A stretch of 17,430 bases of DNA from JAWLCG01 sp041687295 (lineage in GTDB: Bacteria > Planctomycetota > Phycisphaerae > SM23-33 > FEN-1343). Where the stretch lies: the NCBI GenBank assembly GCA_041687295.1, contig JAWLCG010000067.1, positions 1 to 17,430 on the forward strand. The letters run 5' to 3'. Positions 7,357 through 14,086 of this stretch are shown here, in pieces. How positions within the stretch are numbered: the first letter of the stretch is position 1; every line of letters starts with the position of its first letter. Position numbers and translations under genes: made by a program. The notes beneath the pieces were generated by a model. That model saw only the letters and a list, made by a program, of their open reading frames with translations. It made no database searches and had not been told where the DNA came from.

Positions 7357-7404
7357 CCGGGGGCTTGCGCCCCCGGCTAAGATCTTCCGCCCCTTCGGGG
7401 CTCC
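7357..7404 (-). repeat. Composite double-hairpin repeat, copy 2
   Basis: On the minus strand: GAGCCCCGAAGGGGCGGAAG, linker ATCTTAG, then CCGGGGGC-GCAA-GCCCCCGG (7357-7376). It has the same architecture as 7205-7251 in the opposite orientation. Loop and stem differences between the copies preserve pairing. Confidence 0.8.
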
Positions 7405-7501
7405 GGACAAGGCGCACGCGGGGCTTGCGCCCCTGGCTAGACCGTTTGCCCGTCGGACGTGCGGGTGCACTGGGCCACGCCGGGGACGGCCCGCCCCGAT
7501 G

Positions 7502-7523
7502 CCCACGGAAGGCATTCCGTGGG
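7502..7523. repeat. CCCACG-type hairpin repeat, copy B
   Basis: Perfect 9-bp stem CCCACGGAA (7502-7510) with TTCCGTGGG (7515-7523), loop GGCA, followed by CTTGGG. It shares the core with copies at 4845-4866 and 13029-13050. Only the hairpin and its immediate flank match; the CCATGGGTTCCA tail of the other copies is not seen. Confidence 0.8.
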
Positions 7524-7572
7524 CTTGGGCCGAGTGTCCACGTCGACCCGCAGGCGCAATCGGCAAACGCTC

Positions 7573-7597
7573 TATCTTCCGCCCCTTCGGGGCTCGG
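7573..7597 (-). repeat. Single GCCCC-loop-GGGGC unit
   Basis: On the minus strand GAGCCCCGAAGGGGCGGAAG then ATA: the first half of the composite repeat without the GGGGGC hairpin. Confidence 0.72.
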
Positions 7598-7602
7598 GAC
7601 AG

Positions 7603-7632
7603 CATGGCCGTAAGCGGCCAGGGCACCCGTCA
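7603..7632 (+). repeat. 30-bp hairpin repeat, right inverted copy
   Basis: Stem TGGCCG (7605-7610) and CGGCCA (7615-7620) followed by GGCACCCGTCA. It is the inverted partner of 7114-7143. Confidence 0.75.
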
Positions 7633-7678
7633 GCGGCGTGGGGCCGGGGCAGTGCGAGGGCTCGGGATGGACTGTACT

Positions 7679-7734
7679 TCTCGTGATCTCCTACTCTCCC
7701 ATTCTCCTGCTCTCCTGATCTACTGCTCTACAGC
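7679..7734. repeat. Degenerate octamer tandem array (TCTCCTGN)
   Basis: Seven consecutive 8-base units on the plus strand: TCTCGTGA, TCTCCTAC, TCTCCCAT, TCTCCTGC, TCTCCTGA, TCTACTGC, TCTACAGC. The array ends 13 bp before the stop codon of the amidotransferase-fold VWA gene (7748-7750). Its purine/pyrimidine asymmetry and lower GC contrast sharply with the flanks. Confidence 0.8.
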
Positions 7735-7747
7735 CCGTACCGGGCGG

Positions 7748-10627
7748 TCAGGTCATATTGTACCGTTTGCGGAGGGCCCACTCGGTGCACAGCAGCAGGG
7801 CCAGCACGGCCAGGGCGGGCCATCGGGTCCACAGGTCGGCCGAGCGCTGGCGGACGACGGCCCGGGCTGAGGGGGGGATGCGGCCGGGCAGCGTGTCGGC
7901 GTCGGCCAGGCGCAGCTGGTTCTCCGGCCCGGCCAGGGCGGCCAGGGCGGCCGGGTTCGCCTGCGGGCGGGCGAACTCCTCGCGCGGGCGGCTGACGGTG
8001 ATGAATCGCCCGGCCACGTCCTCGTCGGCGACGCCGGCGGGGCCCTTGAGCTCGAAGTCGCCCGCCTTCTCCAGCCGCACCGAGCCGCGGTAGAGCCCCG
8101 GCGTCCGCCCGTCGGGCTGCAGGCGGATGGGCGTGGCGGCGCCGGTCTCGGCGTCGATGAGCCGAACGGTATAGTCCGGGGCCTCCAGCGGCTCGAAGGC
8201 CTCGTCGTAGACCTCCGCCGTCACGCCCAGCCGCTCGCCCAGGGCCGCGTCGGCCGAGCCGGTCGCCAGCAGGACGCGGCGCTTCATCTGGCGGTAGCTG
8301 GCCAGAAAGTCGATCGCGTTGGCCCAGAACCGCTCGTAGTGGCGGGCGGCCTCGAGGTAGCGCCAGCGCCACGTCTCGTCGCTGCCGAAGTACAGCACAG
8401 GCCCGCGCCCGTACATCTGCAGGGCGACCAGCGGCAGCGGCTCGCCCTCGGCCGTCCGCTCGGCGGGGTCGGCGTGCACGGCCAGGGCGACGGCCGTCGG
8501 CTTGAGGGCGGACACCGGGTGGGCCCAGTAGAGCCCCGGCAGGGCGGCCCAGAGCTGGCGGCTGAGCTCCTCGGCCGGCGCCAGGTGCATCACGGGATGG
8601 TCGGCCCCGACGGCCGTCAGGCGAACGGGCCAGCCCACCGGCTCGGGCCGGGCCATCCGCTCGGCCAGCCCCAGGCCCTCGCGCCCCACCGTCACCGGCA
8701 GCAGGTGCCGCAGCGGGTCGAAGGGCCCGCCCTCGACCGCCAGCAGCTCGCCGGTGTACTTGCGCGAGGCGAGGTAGCCCAGCCCGCCGCGGTGTCGGCT
8801 GACGAACTCGGCCAGCAGGTCCACGAAGGGCCCGTCGAAGCCGCCCTGCGTGTAGGCCGGGTCGTACAGCAGCACCACGTCGTAGCGGTCGATCAGCTCG
8901 TCGCGGCTGCGCGGCAGGCGGGCCAGCTGCATGCCCGTGGAGGCCTGCTGGTTGAAGTCGGTCTCGGCGTTCTGCTGCCAGACGCTCACGCGGTACTGCT
9001 CGGGGCTGCGCAGCAGCAGGTTGCGGAGGTACTGGAACTCCCAGCCCGCGTCGCCGCTGACCAGCAGCACGCGGACCGGCTCGGCGCTGACGGATACGCG
9101 GGCCAGGGCCTCGTTGTCGCCGGTGAGCCGCTCGTCGCGGGCCGGCTCGGCCACGGCGCGGTAGACGAACTCGCCCACCTCATCGGCCTGGACGTTCAGC
9201 GTCAGCTGGGCGCGGGCAACGGGGTCGGCCTCGCCGGGCGGCTCGAAGCTGACCTCGCCGGTCGCGCCGGTGTCCTGCCAGTCGTCCTGGCCCGGGCCCT
9301 GGCGCATCAGCCGCACCGTGACGGGCCGGGCGTCCGCGGCGGTGGCCTCGAGGCTCACCACGGCCGGCAGGGTGGCGCCGCGGCGGGTCTGGGCGGGCAT
9401 CGCCACCGAGGCCACGCGGACGTTGGGCGGGGCGATTTCGCTGCCGACGGCCAGGGCGTAGAGGTCCACGCCGCGCTGGCGGGCGAGCTGGCGCGCCCCG
9501 CCCAGGCGGGCCTCGCCGCCTGCGCCGCCGGTGGGCTGGCCGTCGGAGAGCACCACGATGGCCTCGATGCGGCCGGCGCCCTCCAGGGCCTCGCGGACGG
9601 CCCGGGCCAGGTCGGTCTGGAAGCCCTCGGCGCCGAGCGTATCGGCGGCCGCGGCCAACTGCTCGGCCAGGCCCGGCACCGCCCGGCGCTGCAGGCCGTG
9701 GGCGTCCAGCAGGGCCGAGAGCTCCGCGTCAGTCCGGGCGGTCGCCAGCTGCTCGGCCGACAGCGGCTCGCCGGCGGCCAGGGCGGCGCGGAGGGCCTCG
9801 ACGCCCGCCTCGCGCCGCTCGCCGGCGCGGAGGGCGTAGAGGCCCGCGCCCAGCAGCACCGCCACAGCCAGCGGGGCGGTCGCCCAGACCAGCACCCCCG
9901 GCCCGCGGGCCGAGGCGCCCGGCGGCAGCGCCCGCGCCCGCCGAAGGGTCACGACCAGCCTCACCGCCAGCACCGCCAGCCACAGCCCCGCCGCCAGGGC
10001 CACCACGTTCGCCACGGCCACCGCCGCCGCCGCCGGCAACCCCGCTGCCGCCCGGGCCGCCGGCGGCTCGACGACGGCCAGCGTGCGGGTGTAGCCCTGC
10101 TCGCCGGGCCTGTCGGTGCTGAAGGCCATCAGCCGCAGCCGATGCTCGCCCGCCAGCGCCGCCAGCGGACCATCCGCCCGCGCCAGCAGGGCCCGCACCA
10201 GCGCGACCCGCTCGGCCGCGTCGACCTGCTCGACCGGCACGCCGGCCGCCTCCGCCAGAGCCTGCCGCTCGGCGGGCTCGTAGGCATCGGCCAGGCCCAT
10301 GGAGAGGCTCTCGTCCAGCAGCACCACCACGGTCGCGCGGTCGGGCTCGATCCGCCGAAGCGTCAGCGTCGGCTCCAGCAGCAGCGCCACCAGCACCACG
10401 AGGGCCGCGATCCGCAGCGTTGCCAGGGCCGCCTTGGCCCCCCGCGGGGCGTCGCCCTCTCGGCGGTAGCTGCGGACGGTCAGCCAGACCAGGCCCGCCA
10501 GCAGCACGGCCAGGCCCAGCACGGCCCAGGTATTGGCGGGCAGGCCGCCCAGCGAGAGGCCCCACTCGTCGGCGTCGCTCCACGCGCCGGCCGGCAGGCC
10601 CAGCAGGATCTCCAGCCATGCCCTCAT
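7748..10627 (-). CDS. Membrane VWA protein with glutamine-amidotransferase-like domain
   Basis: A 959-residue membrane protein. Two N-terminal membrane segments (about 36-51 and 71-88) precede a VWA fold with MIDAS motif DESLS (105-109). The fold is interrupted at about residues 185-330 by a segment with two further predicted membrane helices (about 203-227 and 245-264), then resumes with the MIDAS threonine region FQTDLARA (336-343) and VVLSDGQPTGG (358-368). A beta-sandwich region (about 400-510) follows, then a class-I amidotransferase-like fold (about 515-790) with VLLVSGDAGWEFQYLRNLL, RYDVVLLYDP and GSDETWRWRY. No Cys-His dyad is evident, so it is probably non-catalytic. A C-terminal membrane helix (about 933-950) ends in a basic tail. 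The ATG overlaps the stop of the BatA-like gene (ATGA) and has a GGGGGAG ribosome-binding site. It is likely a metal-dependent partner in a complex with the BatA-like protein. Confidence 0.88.
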   Translation of the reverse strand: MRAWLEILLGLPAGAWSDADEWGLSLGGLPANTWAVLGLAVLLAGLVWLTVRSYRREGDAPRGAKAALATLRIAALVVLVALLLEPTLTLRRIEPDRATVVVLLDESLSMGLADAYEPAERQALAEAAGVPVEQVDAAERVALVRALLARADGPLAALAGEHRLRLMAFSTDRPGEQGYTRTLAVVEPPAARAAAGLPAAAAVAVANVVALAAGLWLAVLAVRLVVTLRRARALPPGASARGPGVLVWATAPLAVAVLLGAGLYALRAGERREAGVEALRAALAAGEPLSAEQLATARTDAELSALLDAHGLQRRAVPGLAEQLAAAADTLGAEGFQTDLARAVREALEGAGRIEAIVVLSDGQPTGGAGGEARLGGARQLARQRGVDLYALAVGSEIAPPNVRVASVAMPAQTRRGATLPAVVSLEATAADARPVTVRLMRQGPGQDDWQDTGATGEVSFEPPGEADPVARAQLTLNVQADEVGEFVYRAVAEPARDERLTGDNEALARVSVSAEPVRVLLVSGDAGWEFQYLRNLLLRSPEQYRVSVWQQNAETDFNQQASTGMQLARLPRSRDELIDRYDVVLLYDPAYTQGGFDGPFVDLLAEFVSRHRGGLGYLASRKYTGELLAVEGGPFDPLRHLLPVTVGREGLGLAERMARPEPVGWPVRLTAVGADHPVMHLAPAEELSRQLWAALPGLYWAHPVSALKPTAVALAVHADPAERTAEGEPLPLVALQMYGRGPVLYFGSDETWRWRYLEAARHYERFWANAIDFLASYRQMKRRVLLATGSADAALGERLGVTAEVYDEAFEPLEAPDYTVRLIDAETGAATPIRLQPDGRTPGLYRGSVRLEKAGDFELKGPAGVADEDVAGRFITVSRPREEFARPQANPAALAALAGPENQLRLADADTLPGRIPPSARAVVRQRSADLWTRWPALAVLALLLCTEWALRKRYNMT

Positions 10628-12828
10628 CGGCGCAGCTCCCCCGGCCCGTAGTGGCCGAACCGCTGCGCCAGCACGCCCTCGCAGGCCAGCATCGCCAGCG
10701 CCAGGGCGAACAGCCAGGGCGCGAAGGCCCGCCCCCCGGCCAGGGCGTCGGCCTGTGCGGCCTCGGGGCCCGTGCGGTCCACATACGTGACGCCCTCGCC
10801 TGTCAGGGCGGCCCGCTCGGCGGGGCTGGGCTTGGCCAGGTCGCCCTCGGCCGGCTCGACGTTGCGGGCGTACAGGGCCGTCGCGTCCAGGCCCGGGCCC
10901 CGCAGGGTCAGCTCGTAGAGCCCCGCCTGTCGGGGCCGATCGTACCGCAGCAGCCCCGCCGGCGCGCCCTCGGCCAGTTGCACGGGCAGCGAGACCAGGT
11001 CCTGGGCGGGGTAGGCCGGCGTCTTCAGCGTCGCCTCCGTAACGGCTGGGCTGGCCGGCACCGGGTGCACGATGGCCGAGCCCACCGCCGCGGTGTGCTC
11101 GCGCCCGCCGGGACGGGCCAGGTAGCTCACCAGGTCCACCATCACCGGCAGGTAGGTGAAGTTGATCGACTTGCCCCAGTCGTTCCAGCGGTCGCCGGCG
11201 GTGCTGTAGACGTAGAGCACCCCGCCGTCGCCGAGGCGGCTCTCGACCATGGCCGGCGAGCCCTCGCCGTCGGCGAACCGCAGCAGCACGCGGGGGGCGG
11301 TGGCGTCGGCGGGTCGGCCCGCGACGCTGCGCTCGCTGGCGCGGTGGTAGCGGTAGAAGCGGACCATGCGGGCGAAGGCCTGCGTCTCGCCGCGGAAGGC
11401 CCGCAGCATCTCCAGGTCGGCGGCCGAGTCGGGCTGGAGGCTCACGGCCCGCTCGCGGCCGGTCGCGTCGCCCACGGCTGGGGCCATCGGCAGCGGCGCC
11501 AGGCCGGCCTCCAGCATGGGCCCGTTGTAGAACTCCAGGTTCACCCGGTCGCCGGTGAAGACGGCCAGGCCCCCGCCCGCGCGGACGTGGCGCACCAGCG
11601 CCTCCAGCGCGGGCCGACGCAGCTGCCCCGGCCCGTCCAGCTCGGCCGGCAGGTCCGGCACGTTGGCCAGCACGACCAGGTCGACGCCCGTCAGGTCGGC
11701 CCCGGCCAGGGCCTCGGCCGGTCGAACCTCGGCCCGCACGTTGAGCCCGCCCTGCCGGGCCGCCTCCAGGGCCGCCCGCAGGAAGTAGCTCTCGCTGTGG
11801 CGGACGTCGGCGGGGTCGTAATGGCCGTCGAAGATCAGCACCGTCAGCGCCTCGCGAACCTCCAGGGCGAGCGTGGCGGCGTTGTCGGCCTCCAGGGCGT
11901 CGGCGGGCAGGGCGGCGCGGATCGCCTCGGGGCCCGTCCGCGGCAGCACCAGCGGAACCTCGACGGTCTGGCTCGTGCCCGGCCCGATCGCCTCGACCAC
12001 GGCTACCGGCAGCTCCACCTCGCCCACGCGGACGTGCAGCGGCACGTCGCGGGCCTCGGCCGAGCCGGCGTTGCGGATGGTGACCGCCAGCTGCGTCTCG
12101 GTCTGGGCCACCGCGTGCGGGCCGACCAGGCGGAGCGACTCGAGCGTGAGGTTGGCCGACTCAGCCCGGCCGAAGTCCAGCAGCGTCACCTCCACGCCGT
12201 CGCCGGTCAGGGCCGTCAGCTGGGCGCGGAGGGCCTGGCCGGCGGGGCCCGTCCAGTCCACACGGCGGAAGTCGCTCAGCACCACCAGCCGCCGCAGGTT
12301 CGTGCTGCCGAACAGCGCCGCCCGCCCGGCCGCCAGGGCCTCGGCCAGGCCGCCGTGCGTGTCGCTCGCCGTCAGGGCCTCGACCCGCCGGGCCAGGGCC
12401 TCGCGATCGGGCCGGGCCAGGGCGTGCCACGGCTCGCCGGCGTCGCTGGTGCGGTAGATCGCCAGCCGATCCGCCGGCGGCAGCTCGGCCACCCGGCCGG
12501 CCAGCTCGTCGCGGACCGCCCCGAAGACCGTGCCGGCCCCGCGCTTCAGGCCCATCGAGGCCGAGTCGTCCACCACGACCACCGTGTCCGCCGGCGGGCG
12601 CGGGCCCACCGGCAGCACCGCCCGGGCCGACCTCGGCCCCGCCACCGCCAGGCCGATCAGCAGCACCGCCAGCGTCCGCAACGCCAGCAGCAGCCACTCC
12701 TCCAGCCGCAAGCGCCGCCGGTTCCGCTGGCGACTGGCCAGCAGGAACTCCATCGCCGCCCACCGCACCCGCCGGTGCCGCCGACGGTTGAGCAGGTGGA
12801 TCACGATCGGCGCAGCCGCCGCCCCCAC
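10624..12828 (-). CDS. BatA-like membrane VWA protein
   Basis: From the GTG at 12828 this is 734 residues. The N-terminus (APIVIHLLNRRRHRRVRWAA and MEFL) is the BatA N-terminal membrane domain, followed by a membrane helix (about 42-63), a VWA fold with MIDAS DDSAS (87-91) and VVLSDF (about 181-186), a long beta-rich region, an amidotransferase-like Rossmann segment (begins LTVLIFDGHYD) and a C-terminal membrane helix (about 706-724). In-frame codons upstream of the GTG encode TFAAPWLAWAAVGA, exactly the hydrophobic stretch that normally opens BatA proteins, yet no ATG, GTG or TTG lies before the stop at 12895-12897. CTG at 12864 (or ATT at 12873) is the likely start, or the gene has lost its ATG. 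No Shine-Dalgarno is seen. Its stop overlaps the next VWA gene. Confidence 0.87.
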   Translation of the reverse strand: MGAAAAPIVIHLLNRRRHRRVRWAAMEFLLASRQRNRRRLRLEEWLLLALRTLAVLLIGLAVAGPRSARAVLPVGPRPPADTVVVVDDSASMGLKRGAGTVFGAVRDELAGRVAELPPADRLAIYRTSDAGEPWHALARPDREALARRVEALTASDTHGGLAEALAAGRAALFGSTNLRRLVVLSDFRRVDWTGPAGQALRAQLTALTGDGVEVTLLDFGRAESANLTLESLRLVGPHAVAQTETQLAVTIRNAGSAEARDVPLHVRVGEVELPVAVVEAIGPGTSQTVEVPLVLPRTGPEAIRAALPADALEADNAATLALEVREALTVLIFDGHYDPADVRHSESYFLRAALEAARQGGLNVRAEVRPAEALAGADLTGVDLVVLANVPDLPAELDGPGQLRRPALEALVRHVRAGGGLAVFTGDRVNLEFYNGPMLEAGLAPLPMAPAVGDATGRERAVSLQPDSAADLEMLRAFRGETQAFARMVRFYRYHRASERSVAGRPADATAPRVLLRFADGEGSPAMVESRLGDGGVLYVYSTAGDRWNDWGKSINFTYLPVMVDLVSYLARPGGREHTAAVGSAIVHPVPASPAVTEATLKTPAYPAQDLVSLPVQLAEGAPAGLLRYDRPRQAGLYELTLRGPGLDATALYARNVEPAEGDLAKPSPAERAALTGEGVTYVDRTGPEAAQADALAGGRAFAPWLFALALAMLACEGVLAQRFGHYGPGELRR

Positions 12829-12885
12829 CGCCGCCCAGGCGAGCCAAGGCGCGGCGAATGTCAGGGCCAGAATGACGGGAAGAGG

Positions 12886-12965
12886 GTTAATGGGTTAACT
12901 CGTTGATTGGTTGATTGGTTGATTCGTCACTGCGTCACTGCGTCACTGCGTTGGCGCGTCAGGGA
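12886..12965. repeat. Octamer tandem array (GTTRATNN / GTCACTGC)
   Basis: Ten units in strict 8-base register on the plus strand: GTTAATGG, GTTAACTC, GTTGATTG, GTTGATTG, GTTGATTC, GTCACTGC three times, GTTGGCGC, GTCAGGGA. It is AT-richer than anything around it and sits directly against the start region of the BatA-like gene. Confidence 0.85.
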
Positions 12966-13010
12966 TTGCAGGGATCCGTCCCCGAGGGCGTGATGGCGCC
13001 TGAGGGTTCG

Positions 13011-13097
13011 TCGTGCACTCCTTCCACGCCCACGCAATGCTTTGCGTGGGCTTCTCGTGCGGAGCGCCCGATGGCGATCCCGCTCCCATGGGTTCCA
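13011..13097 (+). repeat. About 90-bp dispersed hairpin repeat, copy C
   Basis: TCGTGC, then stem CCCACGCAA (13029-13037) and TTGCGTGGG (13042-13050) with a 4-base loop, then CTTCTCG..CGG.GCGCCC and finally CCATGGGTTCCA (13086-13097). It matches copy A (4797-4887, minus strand) block by block with nearly equal spacing (35 versus 36 bases from stem to the final 12-mer). Confidence 0.78.
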
Positions 13098-13104
13098 CAC
13101 TCTC

Positions 13105-14019
13105 CTACCGTCCCTTCCGCCGCGCGGCCGAGCGCGCCGCCAAAAAGCTCGCCAGGGCGGCCCCGAGGTGGTCGGCGGTGCTGATCCGCTTGTAGTCGAT
13201 CCGCTGGGCCAGGCAGCGGCGCTTGATCTCGGAGCAGTGGGCCTCCATCGCCGCCAGGTAGTCCCGCCGCAGCGCCCGCGGCTCGGCCAGCAGATGGCCG
13301 GCGTCCTCGAGCCCCTCGAACCGCGTAGGGCCCTGGAACGGGAAGCTCAGCTCGTCCGCGTCCAGCACCTGCAGCACGAGCACCTCGTGCTGGCGGTGCC
13401 GCAAATGGTGCAGGCCGCGGGCCAGCCCCTCCACGTCGCACAGCAGGTCGCTGACCAGGCACACCAGCCCCCGCCGCCCGAGCTTCTCGGCCAGGGCGTG
13501 GCAGATCGGCTCGATCGACGTTTTTTGGCCACACTCCGCCCGGTCCATCGCGCTGATGAGGGTTCGCAGGTGGTTGGGGTTGGCGGACGGCCCCACCCAC
13601 TGGCGGACCTCCTCGTCGAAGGTGGCCAGGCCCACGGCGTCCTGCTGGTTCAGCAGCAGCATACTCAGGGCGGCCGCCACGCAGGCCCCGTAGCGGTACT
13701 TGCTGAGCCCCTCGCCTGAGGCGTACTGCATCGAGGCGCTGGCGTCGAGCAGGAACGTCGCCCGGAGGTTCGTCTCCTCCTCGTACTGCTTGATGTACAG
13801 CCGATCGGTCTTGCTCCACACCTTCCAGTCGATGTGCCGCGTGTCGTCGCCCGGCACGTACTCGCGGTGCTCGGCGAACTCCACCGCGAAGCCGTGGAAC
13901 GGGCTGCGATGCAGGCCGCTGAGGAACCCCTGCATCACCAGCCGGGCCGCCAGGTCCAGCCGGCCGATGCGGCCGAGCACGCGGGGGTCGAGGTATTGGC
14001 GAAGGTCGGTGTCGGGCAC
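13105..14019 (-). CDS. DUF58 family protein (VWA-like, MoxR partner)
   Basis: A 304-residue soluble DUF58 protein. The diagnostic block REYVPGDDTRHIDWKVWSKT (52-71) with DRLYIKQYEEE is intact, followed by a VWA-like fold with the metal-site motif DASAS (92-96), the threonine in GQKTSIE (about 167) and VSDLL (189-193). DUF58 proteins are regularly encoded next to MoxR ATPases and are thought to be their clients or adaptors; here one foreign-looking gene separates the two. The start is GTG at 14019, giving MPDTDLRQYLDPRVL, the usual opening of planctomycete DUF58 proteins, but no Shine-Dalgarno precedes it: an octamer array lies there instead. A run of six A residues in the coding strand (13521-13526) falls next to the metal-site threonine. 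Confidence 0.92.
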   Translation of the reverse strand: MPDTDLRQYLDPRVLGRIGRLDLAARLVMQGFLSGLHRSPFHGFAVEFAEHREYVPGDDTRHIDWKVWSKTDRLYIKQYEEETNLRATFLLDASASMQYASGEGLSKYRYGACVAAALSMLLLNQQDAVGLATFDEEVRQWVGPSANPNHLRTLISAMDRAECGQKTSIEPICHALAEKLGRRGLVCLVSDLLCDVEGLARGLHHLRHRQHEVLVLQVLDADELSFPFQGPTRFEGLEDAGHLLAEPRALRRDYLAAMEAHCSEIKRRCLAQRIDYKRISTADHLGAALASFLAARSAARRKGR

Positions 14020-14021
14020 GC

Positions 14022-14061
14022 GAAAACTCGTTAATGGGTTAATTGGTTAATTCGTAGGGCG
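14022..14061. repeat. Octamer tandem array (GTTAATNN)
   Basis: Units GAAAACTC, GTTAATGG, GTTAATTG, GTTAATTC and GTAGGGCG in strict 8-base register, starting 3 bp upstream of the DUF58 GTG. GTTAATGGGTTAA is shared exactly with the array at 12886. Confidence 0.8.
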
Positions 14062-14074
14062 GGCATGGCCCGCC
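14058..14074. repeat. GGCGGGC-N3-GCCCGCC hairpin repeat, copy 2
   Basis: Seven-bp perfect stem with loop ATG, 13 bp downstream of the stop of the triple-module secreted gene. There is no adjacent T-tract. Confidence 0.72.
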
Positions 14075-14086
14075 GTCGAGGGCGGC

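Larger units (their letters stand above)
7087..7747. other. Repeat-island intergenic region
   Basis: No credible gene lies in these 661 bp: open frames here are translations of palindromes. It contains an inverted pair of about 30-bp units at its flanks (7114-7143 and 7603-7632), two inverted copies of a composite hairpin element (7205-7251 and 7357-7404), further partial copies (7274-7297, 7314-7336, 7573-7597), a GGGGC hairpin (about 7419-7434), hairpin repeat copy B (7502-7523) and an octamer array (7679-7734). It divides the VWA genes from the DUF4175-like half of the cluster, which may therefore have a separate promoter or processed transcript. Confidence 0.75.
12829..13104. other. Gap holding BatA-like upstream codons, octamer array and repeat copy C
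   Basis: From left to right: about 45 bp that probably encode the missing N-terminus of the BatA-like protein, an octamer array (12886-12965), about 45 bp of unassigned sequence, and the dispersed hairpin repeat (13011-13097), which ends 8 bp before the DUF58 stop codon. No separate gene is supported. Confidence 0.6.

Noticed and set aside
7357..7376. GC-rich hairpins as intrinsic terminators
   Set aside because: None of the hairpins is followed by a T-tract on the relevant strand, so rho-independent termination is not supported.
7205..7434. Possible CRISPR array
   Set aside because: The repeated units are palindromes in both orientations with irregular spacing and no unique equal-length spacers; no cas genes are present.
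7079..7626. Small open frames in the repeat island
   Set aside because: Their products are translations of hairpin repeats (PLRG, SRGRKPP patterns on both strands) and no start context is convincing.
8339..10651. Long plus-strand open frame opposite the amidotransferase-fold VWA gene
   Set aside because: Antisense shadow of a gene with clear VWA motifs; its product is His/Gln/Arg/Gly-rich without recognisable structure.
10420..12906. Long plus-strand open frame opposite the BatA-like gene
   Set aside because: The same antisense GC effect; no domain and it overlaps two confident genes.
13521..13526. Six-A slippery run in the DUF58 gene as programmed frameshift
   Set aside because: The zero frame encodes a full, family-typical DUF58 protein across the site, and the alternative frames lead only to shadow sequence.
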